Below are positions 41,968-48,926 of a stretch of 48,926 nt of DNA, one piece after another. Numbering within the stretch: position 1 is the first letter of the stretch; each line of letters opens with the position of its first letter. Source of the DNA: Ruminococcus sp. FC2018 (lineage in GTDB: Bacteria; Bacillota; Clostridia; Oscillospirales; Ruminococcaceae); assembly GCF_000621805.1 (NCBI RefSeq), contig NZ_JHXH01000017.1, positions 1 to 48,926 of the forward strand, given 5' to 3'. The position numbers were made by a program, and so were the translations under genes. Under the pieces are notes generated by a model that worked only from the letters and a program-made list of their open reading frames with translations, did no database searches and was not told where the DNA came from.

Positions 41968-43941
41968 TTATCCGTTATTTTTAATATATTCGTCTATTGC
42001 CTTCTTCAGATTGACCATGGCGGTCTGAAGGTCGGTTTTAAGCTGGCAGGCAGCCATAGTGTGATGTCCGCCGCCGCCAAGAGATTCCATTATGACCTGA
42101 ACGTTGATAGCACCCATGCTTCTTGCAGAAATATTAACAACAGAATTTGACTCGTAAACCACAAACGATGCGAGAACATCAGTTATACCAAGCATATCGT
42201 CTGCTGCCTGAGAAGCAGCAATACGGATATTTGCAAAATTTTCTTTTGTATAGGCTATGGCGCAGTTACGGTAAACCTCAGCGGAATTTATAAGCATAGA
42301 CTTTTGCTGGTATGTTTCCATAGAGTTTGCAAATAGCTTTTTGACCGTTACAGTATCAGCACCCAGACGCTTCAGATAAGCAGCTGCCTCAAAAGTACCC
42401 GAGCCGGTCCTCATAACAAAGTTCTTGGTGTCAAGCATAATACCTGAGAGCAGTGCTTCGGCAGCAGGAACAGAGATCTTGCTTTTATCTCCAAAGTACT
42501 CAATAAGATCTGTAACAAGCTCACAAGCTGATGATGCACCCGGCTCAAGATAAGTCATCAATGTCGGTTCAATACCGTTGACCATTCTTCTGTGGTGGTC
42601 AATAACGATTATCTCCTTAGCCCTCTGAAGGATATCCGCAGACTCCACAAGATTAGGATTATGTGTATCCACAACTATAAGCAGGGTGTTGAAGTCAAGC
42701 ATTTCCAGACCCTGCTGAGGAGTTATGTAATAATTGGTCATATTGTTGTCCGTAATATGCTCAATAAGCGGTTTTGAAAGGTTATTTACCGGGTCAACGA
42801 CAACATACGCTTCCTTGACGAGAGGCTTGATCGCACAGCAAAGTCCTGTTGCAGCACCTACCGCATCAAGATCAGCAAAACGATGTCCCATGATAAGGAC
42901 CTTTTCAAACGAAGTGATCCTTTCATACATGGCTTTTGCTACCATTCTGACCTTTACTTTATTGTTTTTATCGCTTGAATTTGAAACACCGCCGAAGAAC
43001 TTGAACTCCCCGTCTTCATGCACAGCAGCCTGGTCACCGCCTCGACCCTGACACAGCTCCAGCGCCTGCTTAGCCTGTCTCTCGCTTACAGCAAGGTTTT
43101 CTCCGGTTCTTCCCACACCTATGGAAAGTGTAACATTGTTTCTGCCGTCTACAGTTATTTTCCTTGCCTGCTCGAGGATCTTAAATCTTGCCTCGATTAT
43201 AGGCGCAAGGTGACGCTCCTCCATGTAGATGTAAAATCTGTCAGAGGCGGTCTTTTTAGTAACTGCAGTTGTATTTTCAACAAAGTTTTCAATTAACTTC
43301 TCTATCTCAACAACGATATGTGCCTTTTCGCTTTCTCTGATATTAGCCATAACGTCGTCAAGATTATCAATGCTAACGATTATAACAGCCTTATGTGACT
43401 GCCTTGTTTCATATTTAAGCTCGATATAGTCGGATATATCGTTAAAGAAGATGAGCGACAGTGAGCCTTTTGCCTGTTCATTATGAACCGCTTTTGCCTC
43501 GTAAAACCTCTTTGAAAGACAAACCAGATCTCCGTTGGGAGTAAATACCTTTTGCATATCGATATTACCGATATCAGTCATCTTCCAGCCATAGGCTTCT
43601 TCAGTTGCAAGGATATCCATGGCAAAGCGTCTGTTATACCACAAAATCGTCGCCTTTGAATCAATAATAACAGCCGGAGCCGGAAAGTTCATAAGAGAAT
43701 TCTTTTCGGTTTTTGATATTGCCGTGGCAAGCTTAGCGATGCTCTTTCTTGTATGATTCTGAAAAACGATACCTTCAAAAATCAGCAGAAGAACAGATAT
43801 AACGCATAGCGTCAGCAATACCTTTCCGCTTGTAGCATAGTCAGGCGATCTGTTCAGCAAATATGCGGAAATAAGTCCCGAAAGCGCAACAACAGCTATT
43901 GTAAGTCTTATCAACGCATTCAGTCCGTTTGACCTTTTCAC
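41968..43941 (-). CDS. gdpP: Cyclic-di-AMP phosphodiesterase GdpP
   Basis: Degrades c-di-AMP, the second messenger that controls potassium and osmotic balance in Firmicutes; 657 aa. Two membrane helices (about 9-58) are followed by a PAS-like domain, a degenerate GGDEF domain (about 170-300, without GGDEF) and a DHH-DHHA1 phosphodiesterase. The metal motifs are [28 protein letters not shown] and IVIDHHRR, and the C-terminal [10 protein letters not shown]. The start is GTG at 43941 with AAGGAG upstream. It is followed 16 bp later by rplI. Confidence 0.94.
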   Translation of the reverse strand: MKRSNGLNALIRLTIAVVALSGLISAYLLNRSPDYATSGKVLLTLCVISVLLLIFEGIVFQNHTRKSIAKLATAISKTEKNSLMNFPAPAVIIDSKATILWYNRRFAMDILATEEAYGWKMTDIGNIDMQKVFTPNGDLVCLSKRFYEAKAVHNEQAKGSLSLIFFNDISDYIELKYETRQSHKAVIIVSIDNLDDVMANIRESEKAHIVVEIEKLIENFVENTTAVTKKTASDRFYIYMEERHLAPIIEARFKILEQARKITVDGRNNVTLSIGVGRTGENLAVSERQAKQALELCQGRGGDQAAVHEDGEFKFFGGVSNSSDKNNKVKVRMVAKAMYERITSFEKVLIMGHRFADLDAVGAATGLCCAIKPLVKEAYVVVDPVNNLSKPLIEHITDNNMTNYYITPQQGLEMLDFNTLLIVVDTHNPNLVESADILQRAKEIIVIDHHRRMVNGIEPTLMTYLEPGASSACELVTDLIEYFGDKSKISVPAAEALLSGIMLDTKNFVMRTGSGTFEAAAYLKRLGADTVTVKKLFANSMETYQQKSMLINSAEVYRNCAIAYTKENFANIRIAASQAADDMLGITDVLASFVVYESNSVVNISARSMGAINVQVIMESLGGGGHHTMAACQLKTDLQTAMVNLKKAIDEYIKNNG

Positions 43942-43977
43942 TTCTCAACATCTCCTTGCTATTGTCCTGTCAGAATT

Positions 43978-45816
43978 TCACAGTTCCATAATTATAGGCA
44001 GGATCATAGGTGTCCTCTTTGTTTTTTCAAATATATAATTGGAAAGATTATCCTTCATCTTTGTTTTTATAGAGTTCCAATCTTTCAGATTTCTGTCAAG
44101 GCAGTCCTGCAAAGTCTCGGAAAGGAGTTTTTTTGCCTCTCCCAGCAATTCTTCGCTTTCTCTTACATAGACAAAACCTCTTGAAACAACATCAGGACCT
44201 GAAAGGATCATTCCGGTATCTCTGTCGATAGTTGCAACTGCAACGATCAAGCCATCCTCGGCAAGGTGCTTTCTGTCACGAAGGACAACAGAGCCTACGT
44301 CACCGACTCCCAATCCGTCAACAAAAACTCTGCCTGCGGGAACTGTACCGGTGACTTTAATATCAACATTATCGGTCTCAATAACAAATCCGTTGTCACC
44401 AAGAATAATATTGCTTTCCGGTATTCCAACAGCCATAGCTGTTGCCTTATGCTGGTAAAGGTGCTTATACTCTCCATGCACAGGAATAAAGAATTTCGGC
44501 TTTGTTATAGATAGGATAAGCTTTTGTTCCTCCTGGCAAGCGTGTCCGGAAACGTGTACCTCATAAATGTTCTCGTAAACAACATGAGCACCAAGTTTCA
44601 TAAGCTCATTTATTACCCTTGTTACCAGCTTTTCATTGCCCGGGATCGGATTTGCAGAAATGATAATGAAGTCATTTGGTGTAATAGACACCTGTCTATG
44701 CTCGTTATTAGCCATTCTGGTAAGAGCAGACATAGGTTCGCCCTGGCTTCCTGTGGTTACAATTACCATTTTGTCGGCAGGATATCTGGAAACCATCTCA
44801 ATGTCAACCAGCACTCCGTCAGGAACTTTCAGATAACCAAGTTCAATACCTACACTTATTACTTTGACCATGCTTCTGCCCGAAACTGCTACTTTTCTGC
44901 CTGTGGATACTGCATTGTTGATTATTTGCTGTATCCTATGGATATTCGAAGCAAATGTAGCGATTATAAGGCGTTTCCCTTCTGCCTGAACAAAGAGTTT
45001 TTCAAAGCTCTCGCCCACTTTTCTCTCACTCATTGTGAAACCGGGTCTGTCGGCATTGGTCGAATCGGACATAAGCGCAAGAACGCCCTTGCTTCCAAGC
45101 TCGGCAAACCGCTGAAGATCTATTATTCCTCCCTCAATAGGGGTGTAATCTACCTTAAAATCTCCCGTGTGTATAAGTATGCCGGCAGGTGTATGGATAG
45201 CCATACCAACTGCATCAGGAATAGAGTGGTTGACTCTTATAAATTCAACAGCCATACAACCAAGCTTGACGGTCTGTCCCGGGGTAACAACATTCAGCTT
45301 TGAGCCGGCAAGAATACCATGTTCCTCAAGCTTACCCTCTACAAGCCCCAGCGTCAGTCTTGTACCATATACAGGAACATTAAATTTTCTGAGAAAATAT
45401 GGAAGTCCTCCGATATGATCCTCGTGACCGTGAGTGAGGACAACACCTCTGAGCTTATCAATATTCTTCTCTACATACGAATAATCCGGAAGAACAATAT
45501 CAACGCCAAGAAGCTCGCTGTCTGGGAATGCCATTCCGCAGTCGATAATGAACATATCATTTGAGCACTCAATGACTGTGCAGTTCTTTCCTATCTCGTT
45601 AAGTCCACCAAGAGGAATGATCTTTACCGGTGTTTTGCGTGAAGGCTCCTTGGGCTTTCTGAGAACTGTTCGTTTCGAGGAAGAACGGGTCGTTTTTGAT
45701 GCGGAACTTTTCGTATTCTGTCTTCTTTTAGGCTCTGCTTTAGATTCGCCAGCCGGTCTGTTGTTTTTATTATTGCGTTTTAAAACGGGCTTTTTTACTT
45801 TATCTGTTTTATTCAT
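43978..45816 (-). CDS. rnj: Ribonuclease J
   Basis: Metallo-beta-lactamase RNase with endo- and 5'-exonuclease activity in mRNA decay and rRNA processing; 612 aa. A basic tail of about 60 residues (many Lys, Arg, Ser, Pro) precedes the usual start VKIIPLGGLNEIGKN. The zinc motif is LTHGHEDHIGGLPYFL, with ILIHTGDFKVDYTP and, in the beta-CASP part, VHVSGHACQEEQKL. The tail may bind RNA or membrane. A stop codon lies in frame 12 nt before the ATG, and the nearest ribosome site is 33 nt away; see the leader feature. It heads the rnj-gdpP-rplI-dnaB-tilS-ftsH string. Confidence 0.95.
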   Translation of the reverse strand: MNKTDKVKKPVLKRNNKNNRPAGESKAEPKRRQNTKSSASKTTRSSSKRTVLRKPKEPSRKTPVKIIPLGGLNEIGKNCTVIECSNDMFIIDCGMAFPDSELLGVDIVLPDYSYVEKNIDKLRGVVLTHGHEDHIGGLPYFLRKFNVPVYGTRLTLGLVEGKLEEHGILAGSKLNVVTPGQTVKLGCMAVEFIRVNHSIPDAVGMAIHTPAGILIHTGDFKVDYTPIEGGIIDLQRFAELGSKGVLALMSDSTNADRPGFTMSERKVGESFEKLFVQAEGKRLIIATFASNIHRIQQIINNAVSTGRKVAVSGRSMVKVISVGIELGYLKVPDGVLVDIEMVSRYPADKMVIVTTGSQGEPMSALTRMANNEHRQVSITPNDFIIISANPIPGNEKLVTRVINELMKLGAHVVYENIYEVHVSGHACQEEQKLILSITKPKFFIPVHGEYKHLYQHKATAMAVGIPESNIILGDNGFVIETDNVDIKVTGTVPAGRVFVDGLGVGDVGSVVLRDRKHLAEDGLIVAVATIDRDTGMILSGPDVVSRGFVYVRESEELLGEAKKLLSETLQDCLDRNLKDWNSIKTKMKDNLSNYIFEKTKRTPMILPIIMEL

Positions 45817-45974
45817 GTAATACGTTTAGCTTATTAAAGCGTATATTAACTCCTTTCAATGATTATTTATAATACAGCAGCAAAAACAATTTCTCTGCGC
45901 AAAAGCGCATTATCATAAACGTTATGTAGAACAAGAAAATGTTATGTCAGCCTTAATGTGCGCACAAATATCTA
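45817..45974 (-). promoter_or_regulatory. Structured 5' leader of rnj
   Basis: The predicted transcript starts near 45974. The leader has a 10-bp palindrome TGTGCGCACA (45957-45966). Two direct repeats AAACGTTATGT and AAATGTTATGT (45917-45927, 45937-45947) lie 20 bp apart. A TGCGC/GCGCA hairpin lies at 45896-45909. The ribosome site AAAGGAG (45850-45856) is 33 nt from the ATG. An inverted repeat ATACG/CGTAT (45820-45824, 45840-45844) lies between them and would shrink the effective spacing to 8 nt if folded. Confidence 0.5.
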
Positions 45975-45980
45975 AATTTC

Positions 45981-46009
45981 ATTATACCTCAATACAATTA
46001 TAATGTCAA
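45981..46009 (-). promoter_or_regulatory. Consensus sigma-A promoter of rnj
   Basis: Minus strand: TTGACA (46004-46009), 17 bp, TATAAT (45981-45986), a perfect match to the consensus. It is the strongest promoter seen in the window. The 382-bp gap between rnj and pcrA also holds the rnj leader and the pcrA promoter; the rest is AT-rich and shows nothing else. Confidence 0.88.
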
Positions 46010-46154
46010 GCAAATACAGCATACGTAGAAAGAAAATGTAAAAACAAATGACAAATGCGGATCGGCTGTATACAATAAATGATTGACTATCAAAGATTTT
46101 TTAAACATATAGGGATTTTTATTGCGTTACCCCCTTTTCAAATCTGCATTTATA

Positions 46155-46163
46155 TGTTATAAT
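46155..46163 (+). promoter_or_regulatory. Extended -10 promoter of pcrA
   Basis: TGT (46155-46157) followed by TATAAT (46158-46163); no good -35 is found 17 bp upstream. The leader is about 30 nt, with AAAGGAG before the ATG. Confidence 0.6.
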
Positions 46164-46198
46164 TAAGTGATACACATTGTGAAAGGAGTTGAAGCTAT

Positions 46199-48571
46199 AT
46201 GCCAAAAGACTTTGTTCAGTTGAAAATAAAAGCTCTTGAAAAATTCTTTTCAAATATCAATCCACAGCAGAAGAAAGCTGTATTTAAAATAAAAGGACCT
46301 CTGCTTATTCTTGCAGGTGCAGGAAGCGGTAAAACTACTGTTCTTATTAACAGGATAGCTAACATGATCTATTTTGGAGAAGCTTATACCTGTGCGGAGG
46401 GATACGCAAACGCCACAGATGAAGAGTGCAGATTCCTTGAGGATTATATCAGCGGCAAAACCGAAGATACAGCCAGGCTTTCTGAGATAATTGGATACAA
46501 CAACATAAATCCGTGGAATATTCTTGCTATCACTTTTACAAACAAAGCTGCCAACGAGCTTAAAGACAGGATCTCTTCTATGCTGGGCAAAGCCGGTGAA
46601 GGCGTAGCTGCTGCAACTTTTCACTCTGCCTGCGTAAGGATCCTAAGACGTGAATGTGAAGCACTTGGATATACAAGCAATTTTACAATATATGATACCG
46701 ACGACTCCCAGAGGACAATTAAAACCATTTTGAAGGATCTGGATATATCTGATAAGATGTTCCCTCCCAAGGTCATTTTTTCGGAAATATCAAGACAAAA
46801 GGATTCGATGGTCGATTGCGAGCAGTATGAGCAGATGTCAAGCACGGATTACAGGCTTTTAACTGTCTCAAAGGTCTATACCGAATATCAGAGAAGGCTT
46901 AAGCTTGCAAATGCCATGGACTTTGACGATATAATTTTTAACACAGTCAGATTGTTTAAAGAGTTTCCCGATGTACTTGATCATTATCAGAACCTGTATA
47001 AGTACATTATGGTGGATGAGTATCAGGACACCAACACCGCACAGTTCTTGCTTATCAAACTTCTTGCTGCAAAATTCAACAATATTTGTGTTGTTGGCGA
47101 CGACGACCAGAGCATATACAAATTCAGAGGGGCTACTATCGAAAATATACTCGGATTTGAAGAACAGTTTAACTGCGACCCGGAAAAAGACGTTATAAGG
47201 CTTGAACAGAACTACAGATCCACCCAGAATATCCTTACGTGTGCAAACACCCTGATCCAGAATAACAGCTCACGTAAAGGAAAACAGCTTTGGACAGATG
47301 CCGGTGACGGCGAAAAAGTTATAGTTTATAAAGCAGCAGACGAAAAGGGAGAGGCTAAGTATATCGCCGAGAAAATACTTGAATGTATTGAAAAAGGCGG
47401 CAAATACAATGACAACGCTGTTCTCTACAGAATGAACTCCCAGTCAAACAGCATTGAACGTGCGCTTGTACAAAGCGGTATCCCTTACAAAATATTCGGC
47501 GGTCTTAAATTCTATGACAGAAAAGAAATAAAAGATGTTCTGGCATATTTGCAGGTCATAAACAACCCACATGATATGCTCAGACTGAAAAGGATCATAA
47601 ATGAACCTAAGCGTGGGATCGGCGATGCTACAGTTGCTCTTTTGGAACAGATCTCATCTGATTTGGGAGAAAGCCCCATCGCCGTTATGAAAAACGCTGA
47701 GGAGCTTGCACCTATTGCAAAAAGGGCGAAACAGCTTACAAGTCTTTCGGATATGTTTACTCAGCTGACCGAATTTTCCCAGGAAAATACACTCGAAGAC
47801 CTCCTTGATGAGCTTCTTGATGTAAGCGGATACAGCGATTACCTGCAAATGCAGGGTGATGAAGGCATTGGCAGACTTGAAAATATTGCCGAACTCAAAT
47901 CCACAATGATACAATACGAAGAGGAAGAGGAAGAACCTTCCCTGTCGGGATTCCTGGAGCAGATCTCGTTGTTCACGGACATTGATAACCTGGATCAGGA
48001 TCAGGATTATGTTGCTCTTATGACTATGCACGCAGCAAAGGGTCTGGAGTTTAACAACGTATTTGTAACAGGAATGGAGGAAAACATATTCCCATCTTCA
48101 AGAAGCATGGACAGCGAAGCGGATATCGAAGAGGAACGGCGTCTTGCTTATGTTGCAATTACCAGGGCAAGGAAACAGCTTATACTCACACGTGCGTGTG
48201 AAAGAATGCTGTACGGTCATACTGACAGAAACAGAAAATCCCGCTTTATAAAAGAACTTCCGCCTGATTATATTGAAAAACAGGAACAGGAAGGCATTTC
48301 AGTGATTTCTTCGTCATCTGCGGGAGAAATGAATGCTGTTCGCAGCATGAGCCTTAAACAGCAGCTCAATCTTAAACGATCCGAGCGAAACTCCCAAAGC
48401 GTTACAGAACAAACCTTCAGTGTAGGCGACAGAATAAAGCATAAGATATTTGGCGAAGGAACTGTTCTAAGCGCAACTCCCATGGGCAATGACACACTTC
48501 TTGAAATTGCATTTGACTCAAAAGGTACAAAGAAAATAATGGCAAATTACGCAAAAGTAATAAAGCTGTAA
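46199..48571 (+). CDS. pcrA: UvrD/PcrA-type ATP-dependent DNA helicase
   Basis: Superfamily 1A 3'-5' helicase in repair and in clearing transcription or recombination obstacles; 790 aa. Motifs in order: Q-motif LNPQQKKAV-like (INPQQKKAVFKIKGP), Walker A AGAGSGKTTVLINRIA (40-46), AITFTNKAANELKDRI (Ia), FDDIIFNTVRLF, MVDEYQDTN (II), VVGDDDQSIYKFRGA (III), RLEQNYRST (IV), TMHAAKGLEFNNVFV (V) and AYVAITRARKQL (VI). A C-terminal Tudor-like region (VGDRIKHKIFGEGTVLSAT) matches the part of PcrA that binds RNA polymerase. It is monocistronic. Confidence 0.95.
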   Translation: MPKDFVQLKIKALEKFFSNINPQQKKAVFKIKGPLLILAGAGSGKTTVLINRIANMIYFGEAYTCAEGYANATDEECRFLEDYISGKTEDTARLSEIIGYNNINPWNILAITFTNKAANELKDRISSMLGKAGEGVAAATFHSACVRILRRECEALGYTSNFTIYDTDDSQRTIKTILKDLDISDKMFPPKVIFSEISRQKDSMVDCEQYEQMSSTDYRLLTVSKVYTEYQRRLKLANAMDFDDIIFNTVRLFKEFPDVLDHYQNLYKYIMVDEYQDTNTAQFLLIKLLAAKFNNICVVGDDDQSIYKFRGATIENILGFEEQFNCDPEKDVIRLEQNYRSTQNILTCANTLIQNNSSRKGKQLWTDAGDGEKVIVYKAADEKGEAKYIAEKILECIEKGGKYNDNAVLYRMNSQSNSIERALVQSGIPYKIFGGLKFYDRKEIKDVLAYLQVINNPHDMLRLKRIINEPKRGIGDATVALLEQISSDLGESPIAVMKNAEELAPIAKRAKQLTSLSDMFTQLTEFSQENTLEDLLDELLDVSGYSDYLQMQGDEGIGRLENIAELKSTMIQYEEEEEEPSLSGFLEQISLFTDIDNLDQDQDYVALMTMHAAKGLEFNNVFVTGMEENIFPSSRSMDSEADIEEERRLAYVAITRARKQLILTRACERMLYGHTDRNRKSRFIKELPPDYIEKQEQEGISVISSSSAGEMNAVRSMSLKQQLNLKRSERNSQSVTEQTFSVGDRIKHKIFGEGTVLSATPMGNDTLLEIAFDSKGTKKIMANYAKVIKL

Positions 48572-48579
48572 AAATGAAG

Positions 48580-48604
48580 AGCACCCGTAAGGGTGCTTTT
48601 TATT
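48580..48604 (+). terminator. Terminator of pcrA
   Basis: AGCACCC (48580-48586) pairs with GGGTGCT (48591-48597) around a 4-nt loop, then TTTTTATT. It begins 9 bp after the pcrA stop. Confidence 0.92.
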
Positions 48605-48691
48605 ATCCTGATAAAAAAACCACCTGCTATGCAGGTGGAATGTATAAACTTTAGTAAGAGCATAATCTGTCCCGCACAATAGACAAAAACG

Positions 48692-48747
48692 CCTCCTTGA
48701 TATACAATGTAATAGGCTACCAACCGTATTACAAAAAACCAAGGAGG
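48692..48747 (+). promoter_or_regulatory. Hairpin covering the tnpA ribosome site
   Basis: CCTCCTTG (48692-48699) pairs with CAAGGAGG (48740-48747), which contains the ribosome site. Inside it TGTAATA (48708-48714) pairs with TATTACA (48727-48733). Folded, it would hide the AAGGAGG and lower TnpA translation, as known for IS200 leaders. Confidence 0.75.
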
Positions 48748-48756
48748 GATCACCAG

Positions 48757-48926
48757 ATGGATAATAAATCTAATGATACGTATAGTTTAGCACATACGAG
48801 CTGGAAATGTCAATATCACATAGTATTTGCGCCAAAGTACAGACGAAAAGCTATCTACGGAAAGCTAAAACGAGATATTGGAGCAATACTGAGAGAGTTG
48901 TGCGAAAGAAAGCATGTGAGTATAAT
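48757..48926 (+). CDS. tnpA: IS200/IS605-family transposase TnpA, N-terminal part (3' end outside window)
   Basis: Single-strand Y1 (HUH) transposase. The ATG at 48757 follows AAGGAGG by 9 nt. The visible 56 residues start MDNKSNDTYSLAHTSWKCQY and run through HIVFAPKYRRKAIYG and KLKRDIGAILRELCERKHV, the family opening with the HIVFxPKYR motif. The HUH and catalytic Tyr lie beyond the window end. No truncation is seen within the visible part. Confidence 0.92.
   Translation, partial: MDNKSNDTYSLAHTSWKCQYHIVFAPKYRRKAIYGKLKRDIGAILRELCERKHVSI

Larger units (their letters stand above)
48610..48926 (+). mobile_element. IS200/IS605-family element, left part
   Basis: The window ends in this element. 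A perfect hairpin CCACCTGC-TAT-GCAGGTGG (48620-48638) fits the subterminal left-end palindrome that TnpA recognises in this family. It is followed by a leader and the tnpA start. The exact left boundary near 48610 is inferred, as the family does not use inverted repeats. The right part lies outside. Confidence 0.75.

Noticed and set aside
44524-45303. Long plus-strand open frame (259 codons) inside rnj
   Set aside because: It lies fully antisense to the conserved RNase J gene, has no recognisable domain and has a composition expected from reading the opposite strand of a coding sequence.
45838-46198. Origin of replication or DnaA-box cluster in the 382-bp gap near dnaB and rnj
   Set aside because: No cluster of TTATCCACA-like boxes was found; the gap is explained by two promoters and the rnj leader.
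1-48926. CRISPR arrays, tRNA and rRNA genes, prophage
   Set aside because: No evenly spaced direct repeats, no cloverleaf or rRNA core sequences, and no phage structural genes were seen. Intergenic gaps are mostly below 150 bp.

Overview
The window reads as a low-GC Gram-positive chromosome segment from the class Clostridia. It is most like Ruminococcus or another Oscillospiraceae member. The evidence is AGGAGG-type ribosome sites, Bacillus/Clostridium-like gene order, SpoIIGA-SigE, SpoVM and SpoVS sporulation genes, PASTA-kinase signalling, and an intracellular GH3 glycosidase. The genus is inferred. Both window ends lie inside insertion sequences: the 3' end of an IS3-family element (1-278) and the 5' end of an IS200/IS605-family element (about 48610-48926). 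This suggests the segment was bounded by repeats during assembly.

Layout. (1) 301-3342: lysA and, divergently, an LCP cell-wall ligase with a basic repeat tail. (2) 3455-10632, plus strand: DUF951, prfA, GNAT, threonylcarbamoyl-AMP synthase, coaE, lytic transglycosylase, M18 aminopeptidase, then spoIIGA-sigE behind a terminator. (3) 10667-12663, minus strand: the helicase-loading pair dnaI-like and dnaD-like. (4) 12765-25642, minus strand: a long co-directional string yicC-remA-gmk-rpoZ-priA-def-fmt-rsmB-rlmN-stp-prkC-rsgA-thiN-spoVM. This is almost the Bacillus subtilis order but lacks coaBC and rpe. The 28-codon spoVM closes it and is followed by a terminator. (5) 25755-28295, minus strand: glmS and a HAD phosphatase. 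(6) 28525-35138, plus strand: HD-domain protein, YaiI/YqxD protein, GH3 glycosidase, a ComEA-like membrane protein, two small unknown proteins, a flavin reductase-like protein, and a secreted zinc phospholipase C-like protein with an extra C-terminal domain. (7) 35189-45816, minus strand: ymdB-spoVS-GNAT, and rnj-gdpP-rplI-dnaB-tilS-ftsH. (8) 46199-48571, plus strand: pcrA/uvrD.

Most genes are core functions: translation initiation and termination, tRNA/rRNA modification, replication and restart helicases, RNA decay, c-di-AMP breakdown, cell-wall signalling, and sporulation. The least ordinary part is the 31.8-35.1 kb accessory cassette. The other points worth checking are the small spoVM gene, the structured leader in front of rnj, the charged low-complexity tails on PrkC and the LCP protein, and the hairpin that covers the tnpA ribosome site. 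I saw no CRISPR array, tRNA, rRNA or riboswitch, and I found no convincing wholly new multi-gene system.
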